A stretch of DNA of 64,000 nt from Psychrobacillus lasiicapitis (lineage in GTDB: Bacteria; Bacillota; Bacilli; Bacillales_A; Planococcaceae). Under the pieces are notes generated by a model that made no database searches, was not told where the DNA came from, and saw only the letters and a list, made by a program, of their open reading frames with translations. The first letter of the stretch is position 1. Each line of letters starts with the position of its first letter. Position numbers and translations under genes: made by a program. The stretch is from the NCBI RefSeq assembly GCF_006861795.1, contig NZ_VDGH01000001.1, positions 62,001 through 126,000 of the forward strand. The letters are read 5' to 3'. Below are positions 33,845-41,926 of the stretch, one piece after another.

Positions 33845-33888
33845 AAGCAAGCAGAAAAATGGCAATTTATTTTTCCGCTTGCTTTCTC
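33845..33888 (+). terminator. Rho-independent terminator of the phosphatase gene
   Basis: AAGCAAGCAGAAAAA pairs with TTTTTCCGCTTGCTT, one mismatch, followed by TCT. Confidence 0.75.
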
Positions 33889-34019
33889 GTTTGAGTGCAC
33901 TTTCACATAATTAAAATAAAGTTTCAACTTCCGAAATAAATTCTACTATTCATCTTCCGAAATGTATGAACATTTGCTAAACTATATTAGTCTTAATATA
34001 GAAACATGGGGGAAAAAAT

Positions 34020-35774
34020 GTGAGAGTATTTTTGGATTTAGGATGGTTTTTTAAAGAAAGAAAAAAGCAATATTTACTGGGGATTGTTATGCTTATGCTC
34101 GTTGCTTTTTTACAGCTGATCCCTCCTAAAATTATTGGGTATGTTGTAGATGAAATAAGTGCGGGCACTTTAACGAGTGCTACCTTATTAAAATGGCTTG
34201 GAATTTTAGCGGTAGCTGCAATCGGTATGTATGCATTGCGTTACTACTGGCGCATCATGATTTTTGGTTCAGCCATTTTTCTAGCAAGACAGCTAAGAGA
34301 AAGATTGTTTCGTCATTTTACGAAAATGGCTCCTTCGTTTTATCAGAAAAAACGAGTGGGAGACTTGATGGCTCATGCTACGAATGATTTGTCTGCTGTT
34401 CAACAAACGGCAGGAGCTGGTGTACTGACTCTTATCGATTCCATCACAACAGGTGGCTTTGTTATTGCGGCTATGGCTATAACAATTAACTGGAAGCTGA
34501 CGTTAATCGCGCTTATCCCATTACCACTTATGGCTATCTTAACGAGCTATTATGGTAAGCTATTGCATCAACGTTTTCGTTATGCGCAAGAAGCATTTTC
34601 CAATTTAAATGATAAAGCACAAGAAAGTATTTCTGGTGTGAAAGTCATTAAAACATTCGGACAAGAAAAAGAGGATACCGAAGATTTCGTGCAATTATCG
34701 CAAGACGTAGTAGATAAAAACATTCGCGTTGCCAAAGTGGATGCCTTATTTGATCCCACGATTTCACTCATTGTTGGAATTTGTTTCTTCTTATCGATTA
34801 TATTTGGAACTCGATTTATATTAGCGGATGAGATGTCAATTGGAGACTTGTTTGCATTCACTTCTTATTTGGGACTACTCGTCTGGCCGATGCTTGCTTT
34901 CGGCTGGTTATTTAATATTGTTGAGCGTGGACGTGCTTCGTATGACCGTATTATGAATTTATTGGATGAAGAGATTGAAATTGATGATAAAGAAAATGCT
35001 CTTGAACAAAAGCCGGAGGGAAATATACAATTTCATGTGGATGAGTTTAAATTTCCAGGTGACGAAAGATCTGCCATACATGATGTTCACTTTACGCTTA
35101 AACGCGGTGAAACATTAGGAATCGTCGGAAAAACGGGGTCTGGTAAAACAGCGATACTTAAACTATTAATGCGAGAATTCGAAGGATATAAAGGGCAAAT
35201 CTTATATGGAGAACACCCAATAGATGTATACAAAAAACGGAGTTTACGTGAAGCAATCGGGTATGTTCCTCAGGATCATTTCTTGTTCTCCACAACGGTA
35301 GCCGGAAACATTGCGTTCGCTAATGCAGGCGCTTCTATGGAACAGGTCCATGAAGCTGCGAAACTTGCATATATTCATGAAGATATATTGCAGTTTACGG
35401 ATGGTTATAACACGGTTGTCGGCGAACGAGGAGTGTCTTTATCAGGTGGTCAAAAACAGCGTATTTCAATTGCGCGTGCTTTGATGATGGATCCTGAGCT
35501 ACTAATTCTGGATGATTCTTTGTCTGCAGTAGACGCACGGACGGAAGAGGCCATACTAGAAGCTTTAAAAGCAAAACGACAGAATGAAACGACGATCATC
35601 ACTTCTCATCGATTGAGTGCGATTCAACATGCACACCAAATAATCGTTATGAGTGAAGGGACCATTAAAGAAAAAGGCTCCCATGAACAATTAATGGAGT
35701 TAAAGGGAATGTATTTTGAAATGTATCAATTACAACAACTTGAATCATTAGTGGAACAAGGAGGTGAAGCATAA
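34020..35774 (+). CDS. ABC exporter half-transporter, BmrC/YheI-like, 584 aa
   Basis: Six membrane helices (about 1-310) precede an ATPase domain: Walker A GIVGKTGSGKTA, signature LSGGQKQR, and Walker B LLILDDSLSAVD. The residue after the Walker B Asp is Asp instead of catalytic Glu, so this subunit contributes a degenerate ATP site, as in heterodimeric exporters. The N-terminus (LGWFFKERKKQYL, PPKIIGYVVDEI) is close to Bacillus YheI/BmrC. The partner gene starts one base before this gene's stop ends. GTG 34020 follows GGGGG. Confidence 0.9.
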   Translation: MRVFLDLGWFFKERKKQYLLGIVMLMLVAFLQLIPPKIIGYVVDEISAGTLTSATLLKWLGILAVAAIGMYALRYYWRIMIFGSAIFLARQLRERLFRHFTKMAPSFYQKKRVGDLMAHATNDLSAVQQTAGAGVLTLIDSITTGGFVIAAMAITINWKLTLIALIPLPLMAILTSYYGKLLHQRFRYAQEAFSNLNDKAQESISGVKVIKTFGQEKEDTEDFVQLSQDVVDKNIRVAKVDALFDPTISLIVGICFFLSIIFGTRFILADEMSIGDLFAFTSYLGLLVWPMLAFGWLFNIVERGRASYDRIMNLLDEEIEIDDKENALEQKPEGNIQFHVDEFKFPGDERSAIHDVHFTLKRGETLGIVGKTGSGKTAILKLLMREFEGYKGQILYGEHPIDVYKKRSLREAIGYVPQDHFLFSTTVAGNIAFANAGASMEQVHEAAKLAYIHEDILQFTDGYNTVVGERGVSLSGGQKQRISIARALMMDPELLILDDSLSAVDARTEEAILEALKAKRQNETTIITSHRLSAIQHAHQIIVMSEGTIKEKGSHEQLMELKGMYFEMYQLQQLESLVEQGGEA

Positions 35775-37558
35775 TGGATGAAAAACAGCTACAGTTAAGC
35801 GGAAAAGATCAGTGGAAGGTTTTCAAACGTTTGCTCACCTATTTAAAGCCTCATAAGAAAGTTATTGCTTTAGCTTTATTTTTACTGATTTTGACGGTGA
35901 TAGGAGACATTTTAGGCCCATTTCTTATCAAGGTATTTATGGATGATTATTTAACTCCACGAAATTTCCCGACAGGTCCCATTGTCGGTTTAGCACTTGG
36001 CTACGTCTTCATACAAGTTGGAAATGTCATCGTGAGCTATTTTCAATTGTTAAGGTTTCAAGAAATTGCGTTAAAAATTATTCAACAAATGAGAATCGAT
36101 GTTTTCTCAAAGGTGCATAAATTGGGCATGCGATACTTTGACAAAACCCCTGCAGGAAGCATTGTATCTCGTGTAACGAATGATACGGAAGCGATTAAAG
36201 ATATGTTCGTGAGTGTATTAGTGGCATTTGTACAAAGCGGATTTTTAGTAATCGGTGTATATATCGCGATGTTCATCATGAATGTAAAATTAGCACTGGT
36301 TACCATTGTTTTGTTGCCAATATTATTTTTTATCATTACAACGTATCGAAAACATAGCTCGATTGTGTATCAAGATTTGCGAGAAAGGCTGAGCCAATTA
36401 AATGCAAAGCTAGCGGAATCTTTACAGGGAATGACAATGATACAAGCGTTCAGACAAGAAGATAGACTGCAAGATGAGTTTAATGCAATAAATGATAAGC
36501 ACTGGAATGCAGGTAAACGCAATATCAAGCTAGATAGCTTGCTGCTTCGACCAGCAATCGATTTAGTGTACGCCTTAGCAATTATTATGGTCCTCAGCTA
36601 TTTTGGGATTATCTCAATGAATAATGTAGTAGAAGTAGGGGTTATTTATGCGTTCGTTACTTATATAGACCGATTCTTTGAGCCTATCAATCAAGTAATG
36701 CAACGATTGTCTATATTCCAACAAGCGATTGTTGCCGCTTCACGTGTATTTAAATTATTAGATGAAGAAGATTTGGCACCTTCGCAAAAAGATATAGCGA
36801 ATGCAAAAATTGAACAAGGAAAAATCGAATTTCAAAATGTTACTTTTTCTTATGATGGGAAAACAGATGTGCTAAAGAATATTTCGTTTACTGCAGAACC
36901 TGGCCAAACGGTAGCATTAGTAGGGCATACAGGAAGTGGGAAAAGTTCCATTATCAACTTGTTGATGCGTTTTTATGAGTTTGAACAAGGAGATATTAAA
37001 ATTGATGGGCATTCTGTGAAAGACTTTCAGAAGGAAGAAATCAGGGAAAAAGTAGGCCTTGTCCTACAAGATCCGTTTTTGTTCTACGGAGATATTGAGA
37101 ATAATATTCGATTACATGATCAAGAGATGAGTGATGAGGAAGTAAAAGCAGCTGCAGAATTTGTGCAAGCCAATATATTTATCGAAAAGCTTCCAAATAC
37201 GTACAAGCAAAAAGTAACAGAGAGAGGCTCTACTTTTTCAAGTGGACAAAGACAATTAGTTGCTTTTGCGCGTACAATCGCAACGAACCCAAAAATCTTA
37301 GTATTGGATGAAGCAACTGCAAATATTGATACCGAAACGGAAGTTGCCATTCAAAGTAGTTTAGAAAAGATGCGAAAAGGACGTACTACGATTGCTATTG
37401 CCCATCGTTTAAGCACGATTGCCGATGCGGAGCTTATACTTGTTCTGCATCACGGGGAAATAGTGGAGCGTGGTACTCACCAAGAACTTCTTAACCAAAA
37501 AGGTTTATATCATAAAATGTATCTATTACAAAACAATGTGGTGGATGATATCGCCTAA
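35774..37558 (+). CDS. ABC exporter half-transporter, BmrD/YheH-like, 594 aa
   Basis: Six helices, then an ATPase domain with Walker A ALVGHTGSGKSS, signature FSSGQRQ (non-canonical LSGGQ) and Walker B ILVLDEATANID with the catalytic Glu. It therefore supplies one intact Walker B while its signature pairs with the partner's degenerate site. The predicted heterodimer exports drugs or lipids. Its length is shorter than the 673 residues I recall for BmrD, so the closest relative may instead be another YheI/YheH-class pair. Confidence 0.9.
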   Translation: MDEKQLQLSGKDQWKVFKRLLTYLKPHKKVIALALFLLILTVIGDILGPFLIKVFMDDYLTPRNFPTGPIVGLALGYVFIQVGNVIVSYFQLLRFQEIALKIIQQMRIDVFSKVHKLGMRYFDKTPAGSIVSRVTNDTEAIKDMFVSVLVAFVQSGFLVIGVYIAMFIMNVKLALVTIVLLPILFFIITTYRKHSSIVYQDLRERLSQLNAKLAESLQGMTMIQAFRQEDRLQDEFNAINDKHWNAGKRNIKLDSLLLRPAIDLVYALAIIMVLSYFGIISMNNVVEVGVIYAFVTYIDRFFEPINQVMQRLSIFQQAIVAASRVFKLLDEEDLAPSQKDIANAKIEQGKIEFQNVTFSYDGKTDVLKNISFTAEPGQTVALVGHTGSGKSSIINLLMRFYEFEQGDIKIDGHSVKDFQKEEIREKVGLVLQDPFLFYGDIENNIRLHDQEMSDEEVKAAAEFVQANIFIEKLPNTYKQKVTERGSTFSSGQRQLVAFARTIATNPKILVLDEATANIDTETEVAIQSSLEKMRKGRTTIAIAHRLSTIADAELILVLHHGEIVERGTHQELLNQKGLYHKMYLLQNNVVDDIA

Positions 37559-37569
37559 TTAATATAGCC

Positions 37570-37611
37570 TAACAACCCAGCAAGAGTTAAAAAACTTTTG
37601 CTGGGTTGTTA
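37570..37611 (+). terminator. terminator of the ABC exporter operon
   Basis: TAACAACCCAGCA pairs with TGCTGGGTTGTTA; the inner AGTT/AACT extends the stem. The following tail is only AATTT. Confidence 0.65.
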
Positions 37612-37723
37612 AATTTACGTATTATCAAAGATATCAATATGTGGAAAGACCAATCACCAAGTAACCGACTATTTTTCTATTATGATACAATAGTTGTGGA
37701 AACAAGAAAGGTCGTAAGAGAAG

Positions 37724-38083
37724 ATGTATTCAATAATAGAATGTACAAAAATGGTTACAGAGCAAGGTCAAAACGTTGTAGCATGTGCAAAAGAATTAGA
37801 GCAGCTAGCTATGAAATCAGGGAAGGAGCGCTCTAATTTATATGAAAGATATTGTGCAAATCAACATTCTTTCAATGTATATACATATATGAATTCTACA
37901 ATTGAACACTTAGCTGAGGTTCAAGTATTTCAAAGAAAAATAGTTTTATTTGGAGCAGTTTTTGTAGATACCCGAATAGATTATGAGGCAGAGGTGAATG
38001 CGCAACAAGCAACGAAAGCGTATGAAGACTTAGCTGTAGCATTACAAGAATTGAGAAATGCGCTCCAGTTTATCCCGCATTAA
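37724..38083 (+). CDS. hypothetical protein, C-terminus supplied by a repeat element
   Basis: 119 residues, soluble and helical (VVACAKELEQLAMKSGKERSNLYERY, EVNAQQATKAYEDLAVALQELRNALQ in order). No family recognised. The last codons (FIPH and stop) lie inside the repeat that starts at 38069, so the native C-terminus may have been replaced when the element arrived. The ribosome site before ATG 37724 is weak. Confidence 0.5.
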   Translation: MYSIIECTKMVTEQGQNVVACAKELEQLAMKSGKERSNLYERYCANQHSFNVYTYMNSTIEHLAEVQVFQRKIVLFGAVFVDTRIDYEAEVNAQQATKAYEDLAVALQELRNALQFIPH

Positions 38084-38218
38084 CGGGCAGTAAGACTCCC
38101 ACTTCAAGATTTAAGAAAAGTGATAAGATAAGTGGGGGGTAAACTGCCCGTAAAAGCCCGATTGGTTCAACTAACAATCAGTGGGGGATAAAGAACCCCC
38201 CACTGATTGAAGTTTCAC
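38069..38218 (+). repeat. structured intergenic repeat, copy 1 (150 bp)
   Basis: It starts TTTATCCCGCATTAACGGG and ends TGATTGAAGTTTCAC. CGGGCAGTAAGACTCCCACTT pairs (with small mismatches) with AAGTGGGGGGTAAACTGCCCG to make a stem of about 20 bp. CAATCAGTGGGGG / CCCCCCACTGATTG at 38175-38209 makes a second perfect hairpin. Copy 2 follows in tandem. Short structured copies flanked by TTTAT on both sides suggest a non-autonomous IS200/IS605-type element or its RNA, which is inference. Confidence 0.75.
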
Positions 38219-38434
38219 TTTATCCCGCATTAACGGGCAGTAAGACTCCCACTTCAAGATTTAGGAAAAGTGATAAGATAAGTGGGAGGGAAACTGCCCG
38301 TAAAAGCCCGATTGGTTCAACTAACAATCAGTGAGGGATGACGGGGACTCGAAGCGCGACGTCCATGTCGCAACGTCCCCACTAGCACGTCCTGTGCGAC
38401 GAAAAACCCCCACTGATTGAAGTTTCACTTTATC
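38219..38434 (+). repeat. structured intergenic repeat, copy 2 (about 216 bp, with extra hairpin arm)
   Basis: Almost identical to copy 1 for its first 115 bases and its last 25. Between them the loop of the right hairpin is expanded to about 90 bases with its own dyads (GGGGAC...GTCCCC; GCACGTC...). It ends at TTTATC (38429-38434), so tandem copies share the TTTATC junction. Confidence 0.75.
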
Positions 38435-38805
38435 GAGGAAACACATAAATGAAAAATAATTTATATCGATCTAAAATTCACCTAACTTGTCTTACAGTAG
38501 GTGATTTTTTATAATGGATTTTGTACATCTGGAGAGTGAATGCAAAAAGGAATAATTTTTTTCCAGCCTTCCGTAAAAGTTCAACATTTGCTAAACTTAA
38601 AAAGTCTGAATTATATATTTTGAGAAAGCATATTTTAACTATATTGGAGTACTACAAGCAACTACCTATGAAGATGTTTTTGTTTCATAATGGTAAGAAA
38701 GAGAAGAGTGATTAAAAGAGTCAAAAAGCTGTCACAAGCAATTGTAGAGTCAAAGCGAGGTAAATTTGGTACGATAGGGACAGTAAATCGGAAAGGAAGA
38801 CAGCC
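38435..38805. other. gap between repeats and ccdA with a doubtful small ORF
   Basis: A frame from TTG 38521 or GTG 38539 to TAA 38713-38715 would encode up to 64 residues (core LKKSELYILRKHILTILEYY, then KQLPMKMFLFHNGK). It lacks a convincing ribosome site; it might be a small gene or a remnant. The ccdA ribosome site GAAAGGAAG lies just before 38806. Confidence 0.35.
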
Positions 38806-39516
38806 GTGAGTACCGACATTAATCTTTTATTGGCGTTTGGAGCCGGATTTTTAAGCTTTATCTCTCCTTGTACACTGCCATTATATCCTGCATTCTTATC
38901 TTATATTACGGGAATGTCACTAGAAGAAATCAAAACAGACAAAAAATTGATGCAAAGAAGAGGAATGTTACACACATTATTCTTTTTGTTAGGATTTTCA
39001 ATTATATTTGTTGCAATAGGGTTCGCCACCTCTTTAGTAGGTACATTCTTTATCCAATATGGAGATTTGCTACGCCAAATTGGTGCAATTTTTATTGTTA
39101 TTTTTGGATTGATCATCGTTGGTATATTTAATCCAGCATTTTTAATGAAAGAAAAACGCCTTCACTTTAAAAATCGTCCTTCCGGATTTTTAGGAACCAT
39201 TCTGATTGGGATGGCATTTGCAGCAGGATGGACACCGTGTACAGGACCAATTTTAGCAGCAGTAATCGTAATGGCAGGATCAAATCCAGATGTTGGTATA
39301 TGGTATATGCTAGCTTATGTATTAGGATTTGCGATTCCATTTTTCGTCTTATCTTTCTTTGTTACAAGACTTAACTGGATTCGTAAAAACAGCAATTTAA
39401 TCGTAAAAGTAGGCGGTTATATAATGATTGCCCTAGGAATTTTATTGTTTTTTGACGGTTTAGAATATATTATACGTGTTTTAAGTCCGTTTTTTGGTGA
39501 TTTTACAGGGTTTTAA
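38806..39516 (+). CDS. ccdA: cytochrome c biogenesis protein CcdA
   Basis: 236 residues with six membrane helices. The redox Cys pair lies in [11 protein letters not shown] and in [12 protein letters not shown], the two DsbD-beta signatures. CcdA passes electrons from cytosolic thioredoxin across the membrane to extracytoplasmic thiol reductases for cytochrome c maturation (and spore cortex in Bacillus). The downstream yneI, ccdC order confirms the assignment. GTG 38806 start. Confidence 0.95.
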   Translation: MSTDINLLLAFGAGFLSFISPCTLPLYPAFLSYITGMSLEEIKTDKKLMQRRGMLHTLFFLLGFSIIFVAIGFATSLVGTFFIQYGDLLRQIGAIFIVIFGLIIVGIFNPAFLMKEKRLHFKNRPSGFLGTILIGMAFAAGWTPCTGPILAAVIVMAGSNPDVGIWYMLAYVLGFAIPFFVLSFFVTRLNWIRKNSNLIVKVGGYIMIALGILLFFDGLEYIIRVLSPFFGDFTGF

Positions 39517-39559
39517 CCGTTTGAAGGATTTTAGATTTCATTGGTAAGGGGGCACCGGT

Positions 39560-39928
39560 ATGAAAACCGTATTAGTAGTGGATGATGCAATTTTCATGCG
39601 AACTACGATTAAAAGAATGCTTGAAGAACATCAATTTGACATAATTGGTGAAGCAGCTAATGGACAAGAAGCAGTGGAAATGTATAGAAAATTATTACCA
39701 GATGTAGTAACGATGGATATTACGATGCCGGGTATGACAGGGATTGATGCAGTCAAAGCGATCATCTCCGAGCACCCAGATGCAAAAATAGTGATGGTTA
39801 CTGCTCTCGGACAACAAAAACTAATAGTAGATGCACTCGAGTCCGGCGCCAAAGATTTCATAACTAAACCATTTAACCCTGAACAAATCGTGCAAGTGCT
39901 AAAAAACGTGACAGCCGACTCAGAATAG
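39560..39928 (+). CDS. yneI: single-domain response regulator (YneI/CcdB, CheY-like)
   Basis: A lone receiver domain of 122 residues. The acidic pocket is at VVDDAIF (Asp8, Asp9), the phosphorylation site is Asp53 in VTMDITMPG, the Thr switch is Thr81 in VTALG, and Lys103 is in ITKPF. There is no output domain. Its position between ccdA and ccdC is the same as Bacillus yneI, named ccdB by position. Its sequence is also very CheY-like, so a partner kinase cannot be guessed. Confidence 0.9.
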   Translation: MKTVLVVDDAIFMRTTIKRMLEEHQFDIIGEAANGQEAVEMYRKLLPDVVTMDITMPGMTGIDAVKAIISEHPDAKIVMVTALGQQKLIVDALESGAKDFITKPFNPEQIVQVLKNVTADSE

Positions 39929-39957
39929 ATGCATTAGAATTGAAGGATATGATATAT

Positions 39958-40449
39958 ATGATATTTGAAAAAATTTCACCAAACGTAATGATCATTGTTT
40001 CTACGGTGTTTGCTATCGGAATGGGAATAGCGGTTACGACCATTAGAGCGAAATCTGCCAAACGACCGGCAAGTGTAAAGAAAATATTGTTGCCTCCACT
40101 TTTTATGTCTACTGGAGCATTGATGTTTATCTTTCCCTTTTTTCGAGTAACAGGGTTAGAATTTTTAGAGGCGATAGTTGCTGGAATATTATTTTCCACT
40201 GTGCTAATTTGGACTTCCAAATTTGAACACAGAGATGGTGAAATTTATTTGAAGCAATCAAAAGCATTTATTTTTATCCTGTTCGGATTGTTAATCATAC
40301 GTATTATTGGAAAGCTAGTGCTTAGCTCTACAATTAATGTTGGGGCACTTAGTGGCATGTTCTGGATATTGGCATTTGGTATGATTGTTCCATGGAGAAT
40401 TGCGATGTATATGCAATTTAGGAAAATACAAAAAGAAGTAAGTTTATAA
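39958..40449 (+). CDS. ccdC: membrane protein CcdC (YneJ)
   Basis: About 163 residues with five hydrophobic helices, a TTIRAKSAKRPASVKKILLPPLFMSTG loop read in pieces (TIRAKSAKRPASVKK, LPPLFMSTG), and SGMFWILAFGMIVPWRIAMY near the end. These match the CcdC family next to ccdA/yneI. ATG 39958 is preferred because GAAGGA lies about ten bases upstream. Its exact biochemical role is unknown. Confidence 0.88.
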   Translation: MIFEKISPNVMIIVSTVFAIGMGIAVTTIRAKSAKRPASVKKILLPPLFMSTGALMFIFPFFRVTGLEFLEAIVAGILFSTVLIWTSKFEHRDGEIYLKQSKAFIFILFGLLIIRIIGKLVLSSTINVGALSGMFWILAFGMIVPWRIAMYMQFRKIQKEVSL

Positions 40450-40570
40450 GAAAAGCGCAAGAGCCTATCTCTGCCCCGACAGGCAAATGGGAAAAAGCGA
40501 GGAGGCAGTTCCTCAGCCACCACAGCTTTTTCACATTTGACCCCGAGGGGCAAGGCGCTGGAGCTGGATC
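40450..40570 (+). repeat. Bacillaceae-type palindromic intergenic repeat
   Basis: AAAAGCGCAAGAGCC at the left pairs with the right end CAAGGCGCTGGAGCT. Inside, GCCCCGAC and CCCCGAGGGGC, GAGGAGGC and GCCACC blocks form further partial pairing. I recall closely similar 110-130-base elements (AAAAGCGC...GGCGCTGGAGCTGGA) in intergenic regions of many Bacillaceae. Only one copy is in this window. Confidence 0.6.
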
Positions 40571-40583
40571 AATAATAAAATAG

Positions 40584-40621
40584 AAAGCGAGCATTCCCTA
40601 AATAGGAATGCTCGCTTTTTT
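40584..40621. terminator. bidirectional terminator, ccdC / yneK
   Basis: AAAGCGAGCATTCC pairs perfectly with GGAATGCTCGCTTT, followed by TTTT. Confidence 0.85.
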
Positions 40622-41075
40622 ATTTGCCTCTAGGCATGTCTGCTGATAGTTCGAAAAACCGTTCATATGGTGTAACATCGATCTTTAGTTCCGCTAGTTT
40701 TTTGCGTAAAAATTTATGATCTCGCTTAGGCGTCGCAATAATATAACCACGGATTAACAGCTCCCGTGTAATAGAATTTGCTTTCTCCTCTAATGCCAAC
40801 TGACCAATCTTACCTGCGATTTTTTGCTTTGCTACTGGTCTAAAAAGTTCTGGGACTGGACTTACTAATTCATTTAACAGTACTTTTTGATCTTCATTCC
40901 ATAAATGTATCGTATTGTTGACATAATATTCTTCCCAATCTAGCACAGACTTTCCATCATCCTTTGGCAAAGCTTTTAGAAACTTTCGGAACATAAAGAA
41001 TCCGCCAATTGCCATCAATGATATTAATACAACCACCCAAAAAATTATAAACCATAAAAACCAACCATTTAACAA
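40620..41075 (-). CDS. yneK: DUF2621 membrane protein YneK
   Basis: TTG 41075 (MLNGWFLWFIIFWVV) lies six bases after GAGGTG; the frame extends to 41120 without a site. One N-terminal helix is followed by a soluble domain with LDWEEYYVNNTIHLWNE, VSPVPELFRPVAKQKIAGKIG and GYIIATPKRDHKFLRKKLAE, all typical of DUF2621. The ccd-region context matches Bacillus yneK. Function unknown. Confidence 0.88.
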   Translation of the reverse strand: MLNGWFLWFIIFWVVVLISLMAIGGFFMFRKFLKALPKDDGKSVLDWEEYYVNNTIHLWNEDQKVLLNELVSPVPELFRPVAKQKIAGKIGQLALEEKANSITRELLIRGYIIATPKRDHKFLRKKLAELKIDVTPYERFFELSADMPRGK

Positions 41076-41191
41076 TCTATTCACCTCAATCTTCTTACCA
41101 ATAGTATAAGATGTTCTCAAGAATATTTCACTAGGAATGTATCCTTTCGATCAAATAGTTTCTATCTACTACTTGAAAGGAGGTGATACAC

Positions 41192-41407
41192 ATGGCGAAC
41201 TTAGAACACAAAGAAGCAGTATTAAAGCTGATTTATGAGGCAGGGTTGACAGAAGACGGCAAGATGAAGACAAAGTCGAAGTCTTACCGCAATTTACAAG
41301 CTGCTGCAACGGCAGATCAATTAGAAGTAGTAGCTACCGCATTAACAAGCTTTACAGATAGTCCTTATATTGGGGCTGAGAAAATTGAGACATTAAACTT
41401 AAACTAA
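41192..41407 (+). CDS. DUF1659 protein, 71 aa
   Basis: The start ATG 41192 follows an ideal AAAGGAGGTGATACAC. The sequence (KSKSYRNLQAAATADQLEVVATALTSF in parts; final IEKIETLNL-like end) matches DUF1659, a Firmicutes small-protein family always found before DUF2922. Function unknown. No membrane segment. Confidence 0.85.
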   Translation: MANLEHKEAVLKLIYEAGLTEDGKMKTKSKSYRNLQAAATADQLEVVATALTSFTDSPYIGAEKIETLNLN

Positions 41408-41428
41408 TAATGACAGGGAGGAGACAGT

Positions 41429-41641
41429 ATGGCTAAAACTTTGCAGTTACAATTTGAAGCAGCAAATGGAAAAAACATGATGATATCCGTTGACGAACCA
41501 AAAGAATCACTAACTTCAGAAGAAATACAAACAGGCATGGATGCAATTATCAGTAGTAATGTTTTTCAAGTGGAAGGATCGACCCTTGCACTAGCCAAAA
41601 GTGCAAAAGTAGTAGAACGAAACGTAACAGATATTATTTAA
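41429..41641 (+). CDS. DUF2922 protein, 70 aa
   Basis: MAKTLQLQFEAANGKNMMIS, VDEPKESLTSEEIQTGMD and FQVEGSTLALAKSAKVVERN are the family blocks. It follows the DUF1659 gene by 21 bases with a GGGAGGAGA site. The pair is conserved across Bacillales with an unknown role. Confidence 0.87.
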   Translation: MAKTLQLQFEAANGKNMMISVDEPKESLTSEEIQTGMDAIISSNVFQVEGSTLALAKSAKVVERNVTDII

Positions 41642-41647
41642 TACAAA

Positions 41648-41679
41648 ATGACTCTCCGTTCGACGGAGAGTCATTTTTT
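41648..41679 (+). terminator. terminator between DUF2922 and YvrJ genes
   Basis: ATGACTCTCCGT pairs perfectly with ACGGAGAGTCAT around TCG and is followed by TTTTT. It lies inside the three-gene set, so YvrJ would get only readthrough or its own promoter. Confidence 0.85.
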
Positions 41680-41698
41680 AAAAGGGAGATGCATAAGA

Positions 41699-41821
41699 AT
41701 GGAACAATGGCTTGCAGTTATTCAAGATGTTGGTTTTCCTATTTTTGTATCATTTTACTTGATGCATAGAGTGGAACACAAACTTGAGGAAATTAAAAAT
41801 GCATTATTATCATTAAAATAG
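41699..41821 (+). CDS. YvrJ-family small protein, 40 aa
   Basis: ATG 41699 follows AAAGGGAGATG and encodes 40 residues: MEQWLAVIQDVGFPIFVSFYLMHRVEHKL in order, then EEIKNALLSL. One hydrophobic helix is followed by the RVE.KL...I..L amphipathic tail that defines the YvrJ family. It is the third member of the DUF1659/DUF2922/YvrJ set. Function unknown; a small-membrane-protein role is possible. Confidence 0.85.
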   Translation: MEQWLAVIQDVGFPIFVSFYLMHRVEHKLEEIKNALLSLK

Positions 41822-41926
41822 CATTCCTATTCACAAAACTGTTGAATTAATAAGAGCCAATGTAGTTGAATCAAACAATTTGTTTCGTTAAGATAAGGCT
41901 ATAATAGAAAAGAGAGGTCTCATTCC

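Noticed and set aside
38069-38434. CRISPR array
   Set aside because: There are only two tandem units of 150-216 bp with self-complementary structure and no short spacers; no cas genes are present in the window.
38521-38715. 64-codon plus-strand ORF before ccdA
   Set aside because: There is no usable ribosome site for either candidate start. The sequence looks partly coding but cannot be supported as a gene.
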